From the NCBI GenBank assembly GCA_002494885.1, contig DACV01000002.1, positions 62,001-126,000 of the forward strand: DNA of 64,000 bases, given 5' to 3'. A model generated the notes under the pieces. That model was not told the DNA's origin, ran no database searches, and saw only the letters and a list, made by a program, of their open reading frames with translations. The position numbers were made by a program, and so were the translations under genes. The stretch is from Methanobacterium sp. UBA44 (GTDB lineage: Archaea; Methanobacteriota; Methanobacteria; Methanobacteriales; Methanobacteriaceae). Numbering within the stretch: position 1 is the stretch's first letter; the number at the start of each line of letters is the position of its first letter. Shown one piece after another: positions 54,436 to 63,256 of the stretch.

Positions 54436-55788
54436 ATGAGTGAAATAATTTATGATTTTACTGGAAATCCATTTGTTGATGCTGGAATTTGGGCAATTTC
54501 TACGCGGGTGAAGAAAAGCCCAAATGAACTGAATAAAAATGATTTGAAAGGAATTAGTGAGGATATTGTTAAATTGTATCTTACTAAAAAATGGTCAAAG
54601 AATATCTATTCAATCTTTCCTAACAATCCGATTACTAACCCTTCAGTTAAAAATAAAGATGAGAGATATTTAGGAATATTAAATGAGTTAATTGACGGAA
54701 TAATTCCTTTAGGTAACTCTGGAGACTGTATATCTTGCGGAAGAAGAGATGTAGCACAACGATCAGGCAAAGATAAAATACCACTCACAGGATCAGGGAA
54801 ATTAATAAATTATTTTTCATACGGGGTTGAAGGTGCAGATTATTGCCCTGCATGTGCATTTGCAGTCCAATTTTCACCTTTGATAATGTATGCATGTGGA
54901 AAACTACTACTGATACATTCCAATTCTGAAAAAGTAATGAATATTTGGTCTCGAAAGGCTATTAAAAACATAGATAAGCAATTATCCACAGGTAACATTA
55001 CAGGATGCTTTAATGAAAAGTATACGAACCCAAAAAATGCTCTTTTTCATATTATTCAAGACATAGTTTTAGAATATGATGTAAGGTGGATCGATGAAGC
55101 TCCTTCAATTAACTGTTACCATTTTACGAATTATAATCAGGGGCCTGATTTAGACATTTATCACGTTCCAATGTCAATTTTCAAATTTTTGGCATATGTA
55201 CCACAACATGAGAAATTTGAGGATTGGTTAAGGATTGTAAGGCGAGGTTATAGATTTGTGGACTGGAAAAAGGTTAAAGAGGAAAATGAATACAAAAACA
55301 ATCCTAATACTGTTTATGAAAACCTTTTAACTGGAAAATCAATTATTGGATTCTTTATTGATAGAAAAAATCGAAAATCAATAGGTGGATGGGATCTTTT
55401 AAGCCATTACCTTGAGGAGGTAAGGAATATGGATGAAAAACGGATAGATGCAATAAAAAAAGTTGGAGACGAGCTGGCAGATTATATAAAAACAGCAGAC
55501 GATATAAAAACCTTGAAAAAACTAGAAACTGCAAATAATTATAAAAATTATCGCAATCTTTTAAGAATTGTTATAAAAAAGAGAATAGAAAATGGAGCTG
55601 AGAATCCTTTGTTTTCTTTCGATGATTATGTTAATAATCTATTCCCTGAAGGTAATTTGACTTGGCGAGAAACTCAAGATTTGATACTTTTCAGGATTTA
55701 TGAAGTTTTGCACGATTGGATAATCCAACAAGGAATTTCAGAAGAATTAATAGTTGAAGAAGATGAAATGGAGGCTGAAAATGTCTAA
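54436..55788 (+). CDS. cas8b1: Type I-B Cas8b1 (Cst1-like) large Cascade subunit
   Basis: This 450-residue protein carries a zinc-finger-like pair, C98xxC101 (DCISCGRR) and C137xxC140 (DYCPACAF), the CXXC-CXXC hallmark of the Cst1 branch of Cas8b. The large subunit recognises the PAM. GDE-like or nuclease motifs are absent. Gene order with cas7, cas5 and cas3 fits the Tneap form of type I-B. Its end overlaps cas7 by eight bases. Confidence 0.92.
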   Translation: MSEIIYDFTGNPFVDAGIWAISTRVKKSPNELNKNDLKGISEDIVKLYLTKKWSKNIYSIFPNNPITNPSVKNKDERYLGILNELIDGIIPLGNSGDCISCGRRDVAQRSGKDKIPLTGSGKLINYFSYGVEGADYCPACAFAVQFSPLIMYACGKLLLIHSNSEKVMNIWSRKAIKNIDKQLSTGNITGCFNEKYTNPKNALFHIIQDIVLEYDVRWIDEAPSINCYHFTNYNQGPDLDIYHVPMSIFKFLAYVPQHEKFEDWLRIVRRGYRFVDWKKVKEENEYKNNPNTVYENLLTGKSIIGFFIDRKNRKSIGGWDLLSHYLEEVRNMDEKRIDAIKKVGDELADYIKTADDIKTLKKLETANNYKNYRNLLRIVIKKRIENGAENPLFSFDDYVNNLFPEGNLTWRETQDLILFRIYEVLHDWIIQQGISEELIVEEDEMEAENV

Positions 55789-56779
55789 AACAGTAGTAGG
55801 TTTTATTTTAGTGGATGCACCACATTCTGCATTAAATAATGCAGGCGCTGATGCAGGAGACAGAACTGATAATATTGTTAGAGTTAAATCAATCCGAAGA
55901 GGTAGAAAAGTCTATCCTTATGTTTCTGGACAGGCTTTAAGGTACTGGTGGAGAAATACACTTGAGAAAAAGTATAATTGGAACATTTCACCAATAGAAA
56001 GACAGAAAAAAATTGCTTTTACAAGTGCAAACCCTATCGAATACGATGATGATGACGTTTTTGGTTATATGCGAGCTTTAAAAGCAAAAGAAGGCGGTAC
56101 AGTAACAAGAATATCCCCATTAAAAACTTCTCCATTGATATCTGTACTAGGACAAATTCCAACTCAGGATTTCGGCGTTATGGCTCGTCATGAAGGTGAT
56201 CCAGTACCTTATGAACATGAATTTTATTCTACTGTTCTAAAAGGTATCTTCTCCATTGATCTAGACAGTTTAGGTGTTTTTTATGCTGATGAAAAGACAG
56301 GGTATAGAAATATGTATCCAGAGCTTGAAGAAAAGGCTGAAGAAAAAGGACTATCTAAAGATGAAGAAAACGGTAAATGGACAATGCCTGAGGATATCAG
56401 GATAAAAAGAGCCCAAGAAGTAATTAAAGCTCTTCCATATCTTCAAGGTGGAGCAAAACTAACTTCACACTTAACTGATGTATCTCCAAAATTTTTAGTT
56501 CTTGCAGTAATCGATGGCGGTAACCATATTTTCATGAATATTGTAAAAGAGGAGAATGGAGAACCAGTGCTTGATATTGAAGCGCTTGAAGAGGTTATAA
56601 ATGAATATTCAGATTGTTGCCTCACAGACATTTATATAGGTCGCAGAAAGGGTTTTATGGATGACTTAGAACAGGACATTACAAAATTAACGCAAGAGAA
56701 TGAGAATATTAAATCAGGGACTATTAAAGAAGCTGTAGATCAATTTGCAGATAATATTTCAGAGCTGATGAAACAATGA
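55781..56779 (+). CDS. cas7: Cas7 (Cst2/DevR family) Cascade backbone
   Basis: This 332-residue RAMP protein coats the crRNA spacer. SKTVVGFILVDAPHSALNNAGADAG, RVKSIRRGRKVYPYVSGQALRYWWRNTL and LISVLGQIPTQDFGVMARHEGDPVPYEHEFYS-type motifs are those of Cst2/DevR. ATG 55781 follows GGAGGCTGAAA; the ATG-like start at 55754 inside cas8b1 is rejected. It overlaps cas5 by four bases (ATGA). Confidence 0.94.
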   Translation: MSKTVVGFILVDAPHSALNNAGADAGDRTDNIVRVKSIRRGRKVYPYVSGQALRYWWRNTLEKKYNWNISPIERQKKIAFTSANPIEYDDDDVFGYMRALKAKEGGTVTRISPLKTSPLISVLGQIPTQDFGVMARHEGDPVPYEHEFYSTVLKGIFSIDLDSLGVFYADEKTGYRNMYPELEEKAEEKGLSKDEENGKWTMPEDIRIKRAQEVIKALPYLQGGAKLTSHLTDVSPKFLVLAVIDGGNHIFMNIVKEENGEPVLDIEALEEVINEYSDCCLTDIYIGRRKGFMDDLEQDITKLTQENENIKSGTIKEAVDQFADNISELMKQ

Positions 56780-57393
56780 ATGCTCTAAGAATCCAAATTG
56801 AAGGCTGGGTAACTTCTTTCAGATACCCTGCCTTTATCAGTGGATTTCAGCCCACTTTACCAGTACCACCTTTAAGTACAATTTACGGTATTATATCTGC
56901 TGCTAAAGGAGATTTAGTTACTCCAGACGATTTGTCAGTGGGTTATGTGTTCAGTCACCAAGGAAAAGCAGTTGATTTAGAAACCATATATGAATTATCA
57001 GGTTTACAGGGCAAATCAAATGTTATTAAAAGAGAATTCTTAGTAAATCCAGAGATTCATTTATATCTGGATGATCCGGATTATCAGGACTACTTTAAAA
57101 GGCCTCATTATCCTCTTCTATTAGGACGTTCAACTGATTTAGTAACCATAAGCGAAATTAAAGAAATAGAACTGGAAAAACAGACAAATGTTAAACTTGG
57201 AAAAACCATACTACCTTTTGGTTTAAATGGAGCATTTGGCACTATTCAAGCACTGCCAACTCATTTCACCGACACAATCCCACGTAAAGCTGTAGGTACA
57301 AAACCATTTATCCTAATGAACCAGTTTTTTGACTATTCCGACGAATGTTACTACGACGAAGAAAAAGATTGGGGCGTTTGGTTTCATAAATAG
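56776..57393 (+). CDS. cas5: Cas5 (Cas5t type) Cascade subunit
   Basis: This 205-residue RAMP protein caps the crRNA handle. The start LRIQIEGWVTSFRYPAFISGFQPTLPVPPLSTIYGII is the Cas5 signature. It lacks the catalytic features of Cas5d, consistent with a separate Cas6. It is translationally coupled with cas7, and cas3 follows after ten bases. Confidence 0.94.
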   Translation: MNALRIQIEGWVTSFRYPAFISGFQPTLPVPPLSTIYGIISAAKGDLVTPDDLSVGYVFSHQGKAVDLETIYELSGLQGKSNVIKREFLVNPEIHLYLDDPDYQDYFKRPHYPLLLGRSTDLVTISEIKEIELEKQTNVKLGKTILPFGLNGAFGTIQALPTHFTDTIPRKAVGTKPFILMNQFFDYSDECYYDEEKDWGVWFHK

Positions 57394-57403
57394 GGGCTAA
57401 AAA

Positions 57404-59620
57404 ATGGTACTTCTAGCGAAACCTGATGAAACAATTTTGGAACATACTGAAAATGCACTGAAAGTATTTAAAAGCATTAAAGAAGCTTATGAAAATGTTC
57501 CAGAGTTATGCGGAATCAATGATTTATGGGAACATCTTTTTTATTCTATTTTTTTCCACGATTTTGGAAAAGGAGCAACTGGCTTTCAAGATATGCTCAA
57601 AGATGATACCCATAAGTTGAGATGGAAATATCGCCATGAAATGTTATCTGCAGGATTTGTATCGGCTCTAAATTATGATGAGTTATATAAAAAAGCGATA
57701 GGAATCGCCATAATTACTCATCATAAAGATATCAATAAACTGCGGGAACGCTATAATACATTTCCAAGCCCTAACGGTAAAAAATTATATCAAAAGAAGT
57801 TATTGGAGTTAGAACCTAATTTTGAGGAACTTTTAAGTTATTTTAAGCTCATAGGAGAGTGGAGTAAGGAATACTTAGGATATAAATTGGATAATTATAA
57901 TTTAATTTTTTCAATGGATGAATTAGAAGACGTTTACAAAGATTCAGCACTTCCTTACTACCTCGAATGGGAAGACGACGAGTACTCAAATTTACATGGA
58001 AAATATGGAATTTTTTTAAAAGGTTTTGTAAATGCCTGCGATCATCTGGCTTCTGGTTCAAAATACGAAATTTTAGATGGTATCAAGGATATGAGCTCAA
58101 TATTTAACTTTTCTGAGCTTCGAAAAGTCCAACAAGAAGCCTTAAATACCCATGGAAGTGCTTTTCTAACTGCGCCTACGGGTAGTGGAAAAACAGAGGC
58201 GTCTCTGTTTTGGAGCGATACCAATCAAAATTTCACTAAATCAAAAAGAGTCTTTTATTTATTGCCTTACACAGCAAGTATTAACGCAATGTACAAAAGA
58301 CTTCAAAAAGACTTTGAAAATGAGGATTTAGTTGGATTATTACATGGTAAAGCATCTTATTTCCTGTATAAAGCATTATCAGAGGATATGGACGACTATG
58401 ATATAACAAAAAATAAAATCAGAGAGATAAAGGGTTTATCTAAAAAAATTTACAGACCATATAAAATTCTTACTCCTTTCCAGATACTTAAGGCATTTTT
58501 CGGGACTAAAGGTTTTGAAATGCAGATTTCAGAGATGACTAACGGTTTATTTATCCTTGATGAGATTCATGCATATGATGCCCATACAACTTCACTCATT
58601 CTGGAAATTCTAAAAATTTTGAAAAATAATTATAATGCAGAAATGCTGATTATGTCTGCTACGCTTCCAACGTTCATTAAAAATCTATTCAAAAATAATT
58701 TAGGTATTTCAACTGAAATAAAAATGGATAAAGAAGAGCTTGAGAAATTTACAAGGCATGAAGTAAATGTTATCCGAGGGGACATACTAAATAATCTTGA
58801 TATTATAAATGATGACTTGAACGAAGGAAAACGGGTTCTTGTGGTATGTAACACTGTTTTAAGGGCTCAAGAAGTTTTTGAAGAATTATCTGAAGATATA
58901 GATAATAGTGCACTTTTGCATAGTAGATTTATGCTTAAAGATAGAGAGGAAATCGAAAAATCTCTGGATAACCTTGATTTATTAGTAGGAACTCAAGCAA
59001 TTGAAGTCTCGCTTGATATAGATTATGATGTTTTATATTCAGAGCCCGCACCTATTGATGCTTTAATTCAGCGATTTGGTAGAGTAAATAGAAAAGGATG
59101 GAATAAAGATAAAATTGCTCCAGTGAATATTTTTTCTGAAGGTTCTGACAAGGATAAATATATCTATAATCCTGAAATCGTTCAAAAAACTGTAAAAAGT
59201 CTTGAAAACGTAGATATTTTAAAAGAAGACATTATTCAGAAACTTGTAGATGATATTTATGCAGATGGATATGTCGGAAAAGATAAAGAAGAGTTTGACA
59301 TGGTACAAAAGCATTTTGAGTCATTTAATAGACAGATAGTTCCTTTTATTAATGATAGTGAGAGTGAAATGGAATTTTATTCTCTTTTTCAGTCTTATGA
59401 AGTGGTTCCATTCAAATATAAGCTTGATTATCTGGATGAAATAGAAGAAGGCAGATATTTTGAAGCAATGAGCTATTTCCTTTCTATTAGCGTTGGGCAA
59501 TTTAAAAAACTTGAAAAGGAAAATAATGTTGAATTAGATGGAAAGACGTATTTTGTGGATGCAAAATATGATAATAAGTTAGGTTTGATGTTAGAAGCGG
59601 AAGAAGATCCGTTTATTTGA
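57404..59620 (+). CDS. cas3: Cas3 nuclease-helicase
   Basis: This 738-residue effector degrades the target after Cascade binding. The N-terminal HD nuclease shows HTENALKV, IFFHDFGKGATGF and ITHHKDI. The SF2 helicase follows: Walker A TAPTGSGKTEASLF (about residue 251), DEIHAYDAH as DExH box, MSATLP and VGTQAIEVSLDI then QRFGRVNRKG. Both activities are in one chain. It ends the effector part of the locus; about 3 kb of toxin-antitoxin-like genes divide it from cas4. Confidence 0.96.
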   Translation: MVLLAKPDETILEHTENALKVFKSIKEAYENVPELCGINDLWEHLFYSIFFHDFGKGATGFQDMLKDDTHKLRWKYRHEMLSAGFVSALNYDELYKKAIGIAIITHHKDINKLRERYNTFPSPNGKKLYQKKLLELEPNFEELLSYFKLIGEWSKEYLGYKLDNYNLIFSMDELEDVYKDSALPYYLEWEDDEYSNLHGKYGIFLKGFVNACDHLASGSKYEILDGIKDMSSIFNFSELRKVQQEALNTHGSAFLTAPTGSGKTEASLFWSDTNQNFTKSKRVFYLLPYTASINAMYKRLQKDFENEDLVGLLHGKASYFLYKALSEDMDDYDITKNKIREIKGLSKKIYRPYKILTPFQILKAFFGTKGFEMQISEMTNGLFILDEIHAYDAHTTSLILEILKILKNNYNAEMLIMSATLPTFIKNLFKNNLGISTEIKMDKEELEKFTRHEVNVIRGDILNNLDIINDDLNEGKRVLVVCNTVLRAQEVFEELSEDIDNSALLHSRFMLKDREEIEKSLDNLDLLVGTQAIEVSLDIDYDVLYSEPAPIDALIQRFGRVNRKGWNKDKIAPVNIFSEGSDKDKYIYNPEIVQKTVKSLENVDILKEDIIQKLVDDIYADGYVGKDKEEFDMVQKHFESFNRQIVPFINDSESEMEFYSLFQSYEVVPFKYKLDYLDEIEEGRYFEAMSYFLSISVGQFKKLEKENNVELDGKTYFVDAKYDNKLGLMLEAEEDPFI

Positions 59621-59640
59621 TAGTAAAATCGAACGGTGAC

Positions 59641-59801
59641 ATCTTTGAGCATAATATGGGGTTTGAAGAGCTTGTGGCAAAAAAGATAACAGTCAGAAAA
59701 AATAATGCAGGAATTCATGGATATGGCTGCAAATAGAAGAAAAAGGCATCCGCATTTATGTTGGAAACGAAGATAATCTTAATGAATATCTTAGAGATTA
59801 A
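59641..59801 (+). other. Gap after cas3 with protein-like fragments
   Basis: Short plus-strand stretches, FEHNMGFEELVAKKITVRKN and, in another frame, GIRIYVGNEDNLNEYLRD before a stop at about 59802, look like the worn end of a gene. I cannot assign a family. Confidence 0.3.
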
Positions 59802-60365
59802 TTATTCAAATGCATCTTTCCGGCGCCTATCCGGATCATCAAAAACAATCTCTTTAGGGTCAAAATGTTCCGGATCGAAATCTTCTCCAAGCCACTCCAA
59901 TGTTTCTTCATATTCTTCATGATCAGGATCTTGTATAATCTCTAAAATCTCTTCATAGCCCCACACGCCCCCACAATCTTCAGGTGGGCATGCTCTTTTT
60001 CCTTTGATACATATTGGATAATTAACACCCTTTTCTCTGGGGATTATCTTCTCAAGTTCTACTTTGTGCTCCCATAAATCACCAAAATCGTAGGTGTAAT
60101 TTGCCCTGCGGTTTTCCATATTTAACCAGTCGGCTATTTTTTCCTCCCATTCTGGAGTTTCAATTCTGATTCTTTCTCTGGTAGATGGATCGGTTATCTG
60201 GAATTCATGCATATGATAATCTTTCCAGCCCATGGCATCCTGAATGGCTACGTGTAAATCCCAGAATGTATAAGTTTCTGGGACCTGTATTCTACGCCAG
60301 ATTGGTGGTCGGATATCTTTCAGGTCAATTCGGAACTGATAAACATGTTCAAACGTATTTCTCAT
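59802..60365 (-). CDS. Plasmid pRiA4b ORF-3 family protein
   Basis: This 187-residue protein belongs to the pRiA4b ORF-3 family: YQFRIDLKDIRPPIWRRIQVPE, TFWDLHVAIQDAMGWKDYHMHEF and YTYDFGDLWEHKVELE are characteristic, with PEDCGGVWGYEEIL later. The family is common on mobile DNA; no activity is known. ATG 60365 has GAGGTG six bases upstream. It lies in the block between cas3 and cas4, opposite to the cas genes. Confidence 0.88.
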   Translation of the reverse strand: MRNTFEHVYQFRIDLKDIRPPIWRRIQVPETYTFWDLHVAIQDAMGWKDYHMHEFQITDPSTRERIRIETPEWEEKIADWLNMENRRANYTYDFGDLWEHKVELEKIIPREKGVNYPICIKGKRACPPEDCGGVWGYEEILEIIQDPDHEEYEETLEWLGEDFDPEHFDPKEIVFDDPDRRRKDAFE

Positions 60366-60376
60366 ATTTAACACCT

Positions 60377-60599
60377 CTAAACTATTATAGATGGGCCTTC
60401 TTGAAGTTCAAAAAGAATTCTATATCCCCCTACTCTTAAACGATAATGATTTTTAAAGCCTTTTAACTTTTTAATGTCCAGTTCAGGAGTAAAACCTTCT
60501 TTAAGTTTAATTATCTTCCCTTTTATATGGACACTGTCATGGGTATTAAGATTTTCCTTTCTGGACTTTCCTCTCTAGAAATACTCTATATTTTAACTC
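60377..60599 (-). pseudogene. RelE/ParE-type toxin, frameshifted
   Basis: The downstream frame reads LNTHDSVHIKGKIIKLKEG, then LKGFKNHYRLRVGGYRILFEL, the core of RelE-like mRNA interferases. The N-terminus (KYRVFLERKVQK) is just upstream in a different frame, and no start codon precedes it. One base change near 60560 separates the parts, so the toxin is inactive. It directly follows an antitoxin-like frame. Confidence 0.7.
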
Positions 60600-60756
60600 A
60601 AGAGTCCCTGATTTTTTTCTTTTTTTGATATGCATTTATCTCATCAATTTCGTCTTCATCAGGCTCTTCTATCCCTATTAACCTTGAATCTATTATCCCT
60701 TCGATTTTCTCCAGCATGAATTTAATTTCAGATATTTCTTTATCTATTTCGCTCAG
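60598..60756 (-). pseudogene. RelB-like antitoxin frame lacking a normal start codon
   Basis: A frame of 52 codons is acidic and helical (LSEIDKEISEIKFMLEKIEG, IGIEEPDEDEIDEINAYQKK) and ends just before the RelE-like remnant, the place of an antitoxin. The best ribosome site, GGTGGTGAG, is followed by CTG instead of ATG; the next in-frame ATG is 13 codons in. Either CTG is used or the start was lost along with the toxin. Confidence 0.5.
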
Positions 60757-60864
60757 TTATCTCACCACCCAAAAATCCAGATAATTTAATATTTTAATGG
60801 TTATATCTATTAAATTTTAGGGAATTATTATTCAAAAGGAAAATATTTTTCTAAAATACTTTGA

Positions 60865-61088
60865 AAAACTAAAATTTCAAAGATTTTAAGACCCTCATTT
60901 CCTTAAAAATAAGGAAAAAGTTCAAAGTAAGACCTGGTGACATTATGGAATGGAAATCAACTAAAAATGGCGCAGAAGTTAAATTTCGAAAGAAAGTAAC
61001 CCTTGAAGACATCTGTGGACTAGTTGATGGGCCAGAAACTGATGCAGTTGAACTTAAAAAGAAAGTTCAATGTGGAGAAAAGATTTAA
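60865..61088 (+). pseudogene. AbrB-type VapB antitoxin remnant without toxin
   Basis: It is a broken paralogue of the gene at 62076. TKISKILRPSFP and LKIRKKFKVRPGDIMEW are in different frames, with stops between; from ATG 60945 a 47-codon open part (EWKSTKNGAEVKFRKKVTLE) remains. DNA in front matches the functional copy's leader but about 30 bases with ribosome site and start are deleted. No VapC follows. Confidence 0.75.
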
Positions 61089-61093
61089 TTTTT

Positions 61094-61142
61094 CTCATAA
61101 ACCTGAGCAACCATTTATAAATAATCACTCATAAAGTTGAGT
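61094..61142 (+). repeat. 49-bp direct repeat, copy 1, promoter-like
   Basis: It equals 61946-61994 in 47 of 49 positions. It contains two CTCATAAA-(C/G)(C/T)TGAG half-palindromes 34 bases apart with TTTATAAA between. Here no intact gene follows in the plus direction. Confidence 0.85.
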
Positions 61143-61163
61143 AAATAAATTGCCACGAATTAA

Positions 61164-61589
61164 CTAAATCTCTATCTCTATTTTATCATAATTCACTACT
61201 GGCTTTTTTGCATTTTTAGGTCCGGGTTCAAATTTGAGTAAGCCGCTTTCTGCTAATTTCTGAACTTTTGGCTGCACCGATTTAATATCTTTATTCAGTA
61301 TATGAGATAAATTCCTTATTGATTTTGGATGTTCTTTTTTAATGGTATTTAATAATTCAAGATCAGACATTCCAATTTTAAATTTATCCACGAATAAAAC
61401 GTCAGTTTGCTTTACAGGGTCATCAGGATGTTCTAAAAAGTACATCCAATCGTCCAGATCTAAGCTATAGAGATAATTTCCAGGATATTTTTCAACTAAT
61501 TTCTGGAGTTTGTCCAGGGAATCATATTGTTCTTCCATTTTTTGAACAAATTCCCTTCCTTTCATCTCTTTAACAAGTTTTAATCTCAT
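61164..61589 (-). CDS. HTH-type antitoxin/regulator
   Basis: This 141-residue protein has an N-terminal helical part and a C-terminal winged helix: MSDLELLNTIKKEHPKSIRNL, then VQPKVQKLAESGLLKFE, similar to HVO_A0114-type regulators often paired with DUF6516 (TumE) toxins. Its start overlaps the end of the 84-codon gene upstream (ATGA), so the two form a bicistronic toxin-antitoxin-like unit. Autoregulation is likely by analogy. Confidence 0.75.
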   Translation of the reverse strand: MRLKLVKEMKGREFVQKMEEQYDSLDKLQKLVEKYPGNYLYSLDLDDWMYFLEHPDDPVKQTDVLFVDKFKIGMSDLELLNTIKKEHPKSIRNLSHILNKDIKSVQPKVQKLAESGLLKFEPGPKNAKKPVVNYDKIEIEI

Positions 61590-61840
61590 AATCCTAACTC
61601 CTTTCTTAATTTATCGTGATTAATTCCTTTTTCCCTTTCTAAATGGTCTGCAACAATATTAAAGATAGTCTCACGACCCTTAATAGGTAAGACAGCTCTA
61701 TCTGGATGTATGTGAACTCCATGATAAAAATTATCAATTTGTAACTGATCTGGCACTACTATGGCCCATCCTCTTGGGGACTCTCTTAATATTAGATGAT
61801 TCCCATAGATTACAAGTACGGTAGTGTCGGCATTCTTCAT
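61586..61840 (-). CDS. Probable toxin partner, TumE/DUF6516-like
   Basis: This 84-residue protein (TTVLVIYGNHLILRESPRG at the start, then YHGVHIHPDRAVLPIKGRE) is similar in size and gene position to toxins of the TumE type. The match is by context and weak motif only. On the minus strand a TATA box (TTTATATATATG, about 61861-61872) stands directly before it. It is translationally coupled with the HTH gene. Confidence 0.55.
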   Translation of the reverse strand: MKNADTTVLVIYGNHLILRESPRGWAIVVPDQLQIDNFYHGVHIHPDRAVLPIKGRETIFNIVADHLEREKGINHDKLRKELGL

Positions 61841-61945
61841 ATATCTTTATTATCTTCATCATATATATAAATATGTTGGTATTTGGGCCATCACTAAATA
61901 AAGTTTAAACCACAAATGAAGATTCATATTTCAAAACAATCAATA

Positions 61946-61994
61946 CTCATAAACTTGAGCAACCATTTATAAACAATCACTCATAAAGTTGAGT
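61946..61994 (+). repeat. 49-bp direct repeat, copy 2, promoter of vapBC
   Basis: Same sequence as 61094-61142. TTTATAAA at 61966-61973 lies between two CTCATAAA-type elements at 61946 and 61980 that could bind an autorepressor. It leads the vapBC operon. Confidence 0.8.
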
Positions 61995-62075
61995 GAAACC
62001 AAAAATCATTTGAAAAAAAGATTGACTTTGAAAATTATAAATACTTTGAAAAACAATATTTCAAATGGTGTTAAT

Positions 62076-62312
62076 ATGACTTCAAAAACTAAAATTTCAA
62101 AGGGTTTTCAGACTGTGGTTCCATCAGATATAAGAAAAAGGTTTGATGTAGGTCCTGGAGATATTTTGGAATGGAAACCCACCGAAAACGGGGTAAAAGT
62201 TAGATTTCGCAAGAAATTGTCTCTTCGAGATATTGCCGGCATCGTGAAAACTGACGAGAGAACAGATGCTGTTGAACTTAAGAAAAGAGCTCAAAGAGGA
62301 GAGAAATTTTGA
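62076..62312 (+). CDS. vapB: VapB antitoxin, AbrB/SpoVT type
   Basis: This 78-residue protein has the swapped-hairpin DNA-binding motif TKISKGFQTVVPSDIRKRF and VGPGDILEWKPTENGVKVRF, and a C-terminal part (DIAGIVKTDERTDAVELK) that binds the toxin. ATG 62076 follows GGTG; a TTG- or ATG-type start upstream at 61989 is not supported. Its stop overlaps vapC. Confidence 0.9.
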   Translation: MTSKTKISKGFQTVVPSDIRKRFDVGPGDILEWKPTENGVKVRFRKKLSLRDIAGIVKTDERTDAVELKKRAQRGEKF

Positions 62313-62698
62313 TATTTATAGATTCATCTTTTTTCATTGGCCTGGTTCTTGAAACTGACAAATGGCATGAACAAGCTCTTAAATTAATTCCGAAACTTGA
62401 AAAATCCAGTAAAATGGTTTCAGGCATTATAATTTCTGAAACAGTGACTATGGTAGGAAGTAGATCCGTTGGAAAAGCGGGTAAAATGGTTTATGATTAT
62501 ATAATGGAAGATTGTACTGTTTTCAGTGAAGAAAAATCAGTATACAATGATGCCATTCAAACATATCTGAAATATGATGGATCTTTGTCTTTTACTGATT
62601 CGGTGACACTGGAGATCATGGATATTTTCAATATTCATGAAGTTGTTTCTTTTGATTCTGATTTTGATAAAGTTAATGGCGTAATAAGAATTCATTAA
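62309..62698 (+). CDS. vapC: VapC toxin, PIN-domain RNase
   Basis: This 129-residue PIN nuclease has the acidic residues FIDSSFFIG at the start, Glu in IISETVTM, and SFTDSVTLEIM and FDSDFDKVNG near the end. It should cut tRNA or rRNA when free of VapB. The start is TTG 62309, overlapping the vapB stop, with GAGGAGA ahead. It ends nine bases before cas4. Confidence 0.9.
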   Translation: MIFIDSSFFIGLVLETDKWHEQALKLIPKLEKSSKMVSGIIISETVTMVGSRSVGKAGKMVYDYIMEDCTVFSEEKSVYNDAIQTYLKYDGSLSFTDSVTLEIMDIFNIHEVVSFDSDFDKVNGVIRIH

Positions 62699-62706
62699 GT
62701 GTTATA

Positions 62707-63222
62707 ATGTTTATAGACTCCGAAAAACAACTGCGAATAATAGGAACTCAGATAAATTACTATTTCATCTGCAAGACCAAGCTCTGGCTTTTTTCCCACC
62801 ACATCCAGATGGAACAGGAATCTGATCTGGTATCCCTTGGAAAATTACTCCATTCAAAAAGTTACAAGGATGAAAAGGAGTATACGATTGATAATTTAAT
62901 CAGCGTTGATTTTATTAAAAAACAGGATTGCCTGGAGCTTCATGAAGTTAAAAAGAGCAGTAAGATGGAGAAAGCACATGAATACCAGCTCCTTTACTAT
63001 ATGTACTATTTAAAGGAGAAAAAGGGAATTAAAAATATAAAGGGCATAATTAATTATCCTAAAATGAGAAAGAAAGTCATGATAGATTTAAATGAATCTA
63101 AAGAAAAAGAATTAAACACTATAATTGGAGATATTGATAATCTAATTAATAGTGACATCCCTAAGTCTGAAAGAACGAAGATTTGCAGGAAATGCGCATA
63201 TTTTGAGTTCTGCTGGGTTTGA
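62707..63222 (+). CDS. cas4: Cas4 exonuclease
   Basis: This 171-residue RecB-like nuclease trims prespacers and helps to select PAM-side ends. GTQINYYFICKTKLWLFSHH has the first Cys; the nuclease core includes Asp/Glu in YTIDNLISVDFI and HEVKKSSKM; the C-terminal CRKCAYFEFC completes the iron-sulfur ligands. It begins the adaptation genes. Confidence 0.94.
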   Translation: MFIDSEKQLRIIGTQINYYFICKTKLWLFSHHIQMEQESDLVSLGKLLHSKSYKDEKEYTIDNLISVDFIKKQDCLELHEVKKSSKMEKAHEYQLLYYMYYLKEKKGIKNIKGIINYPKMRKKVMIDLNESKEKELNTIIGDIDNLINSDIPKSERTKICRKCAYFEFCWV

Positions 63223-63256
63223 ATAAGGTCTTTGAAGATTAAAAGGAAGAATTTGC

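Noticed and set aside
59621..62706. Integrated virus or plasmid between cas3 and cas4
   Set aside because: No integrase, att-like tRNA end, capsid or replication gene is present; only toxin-antitoxin-type genes are seen.
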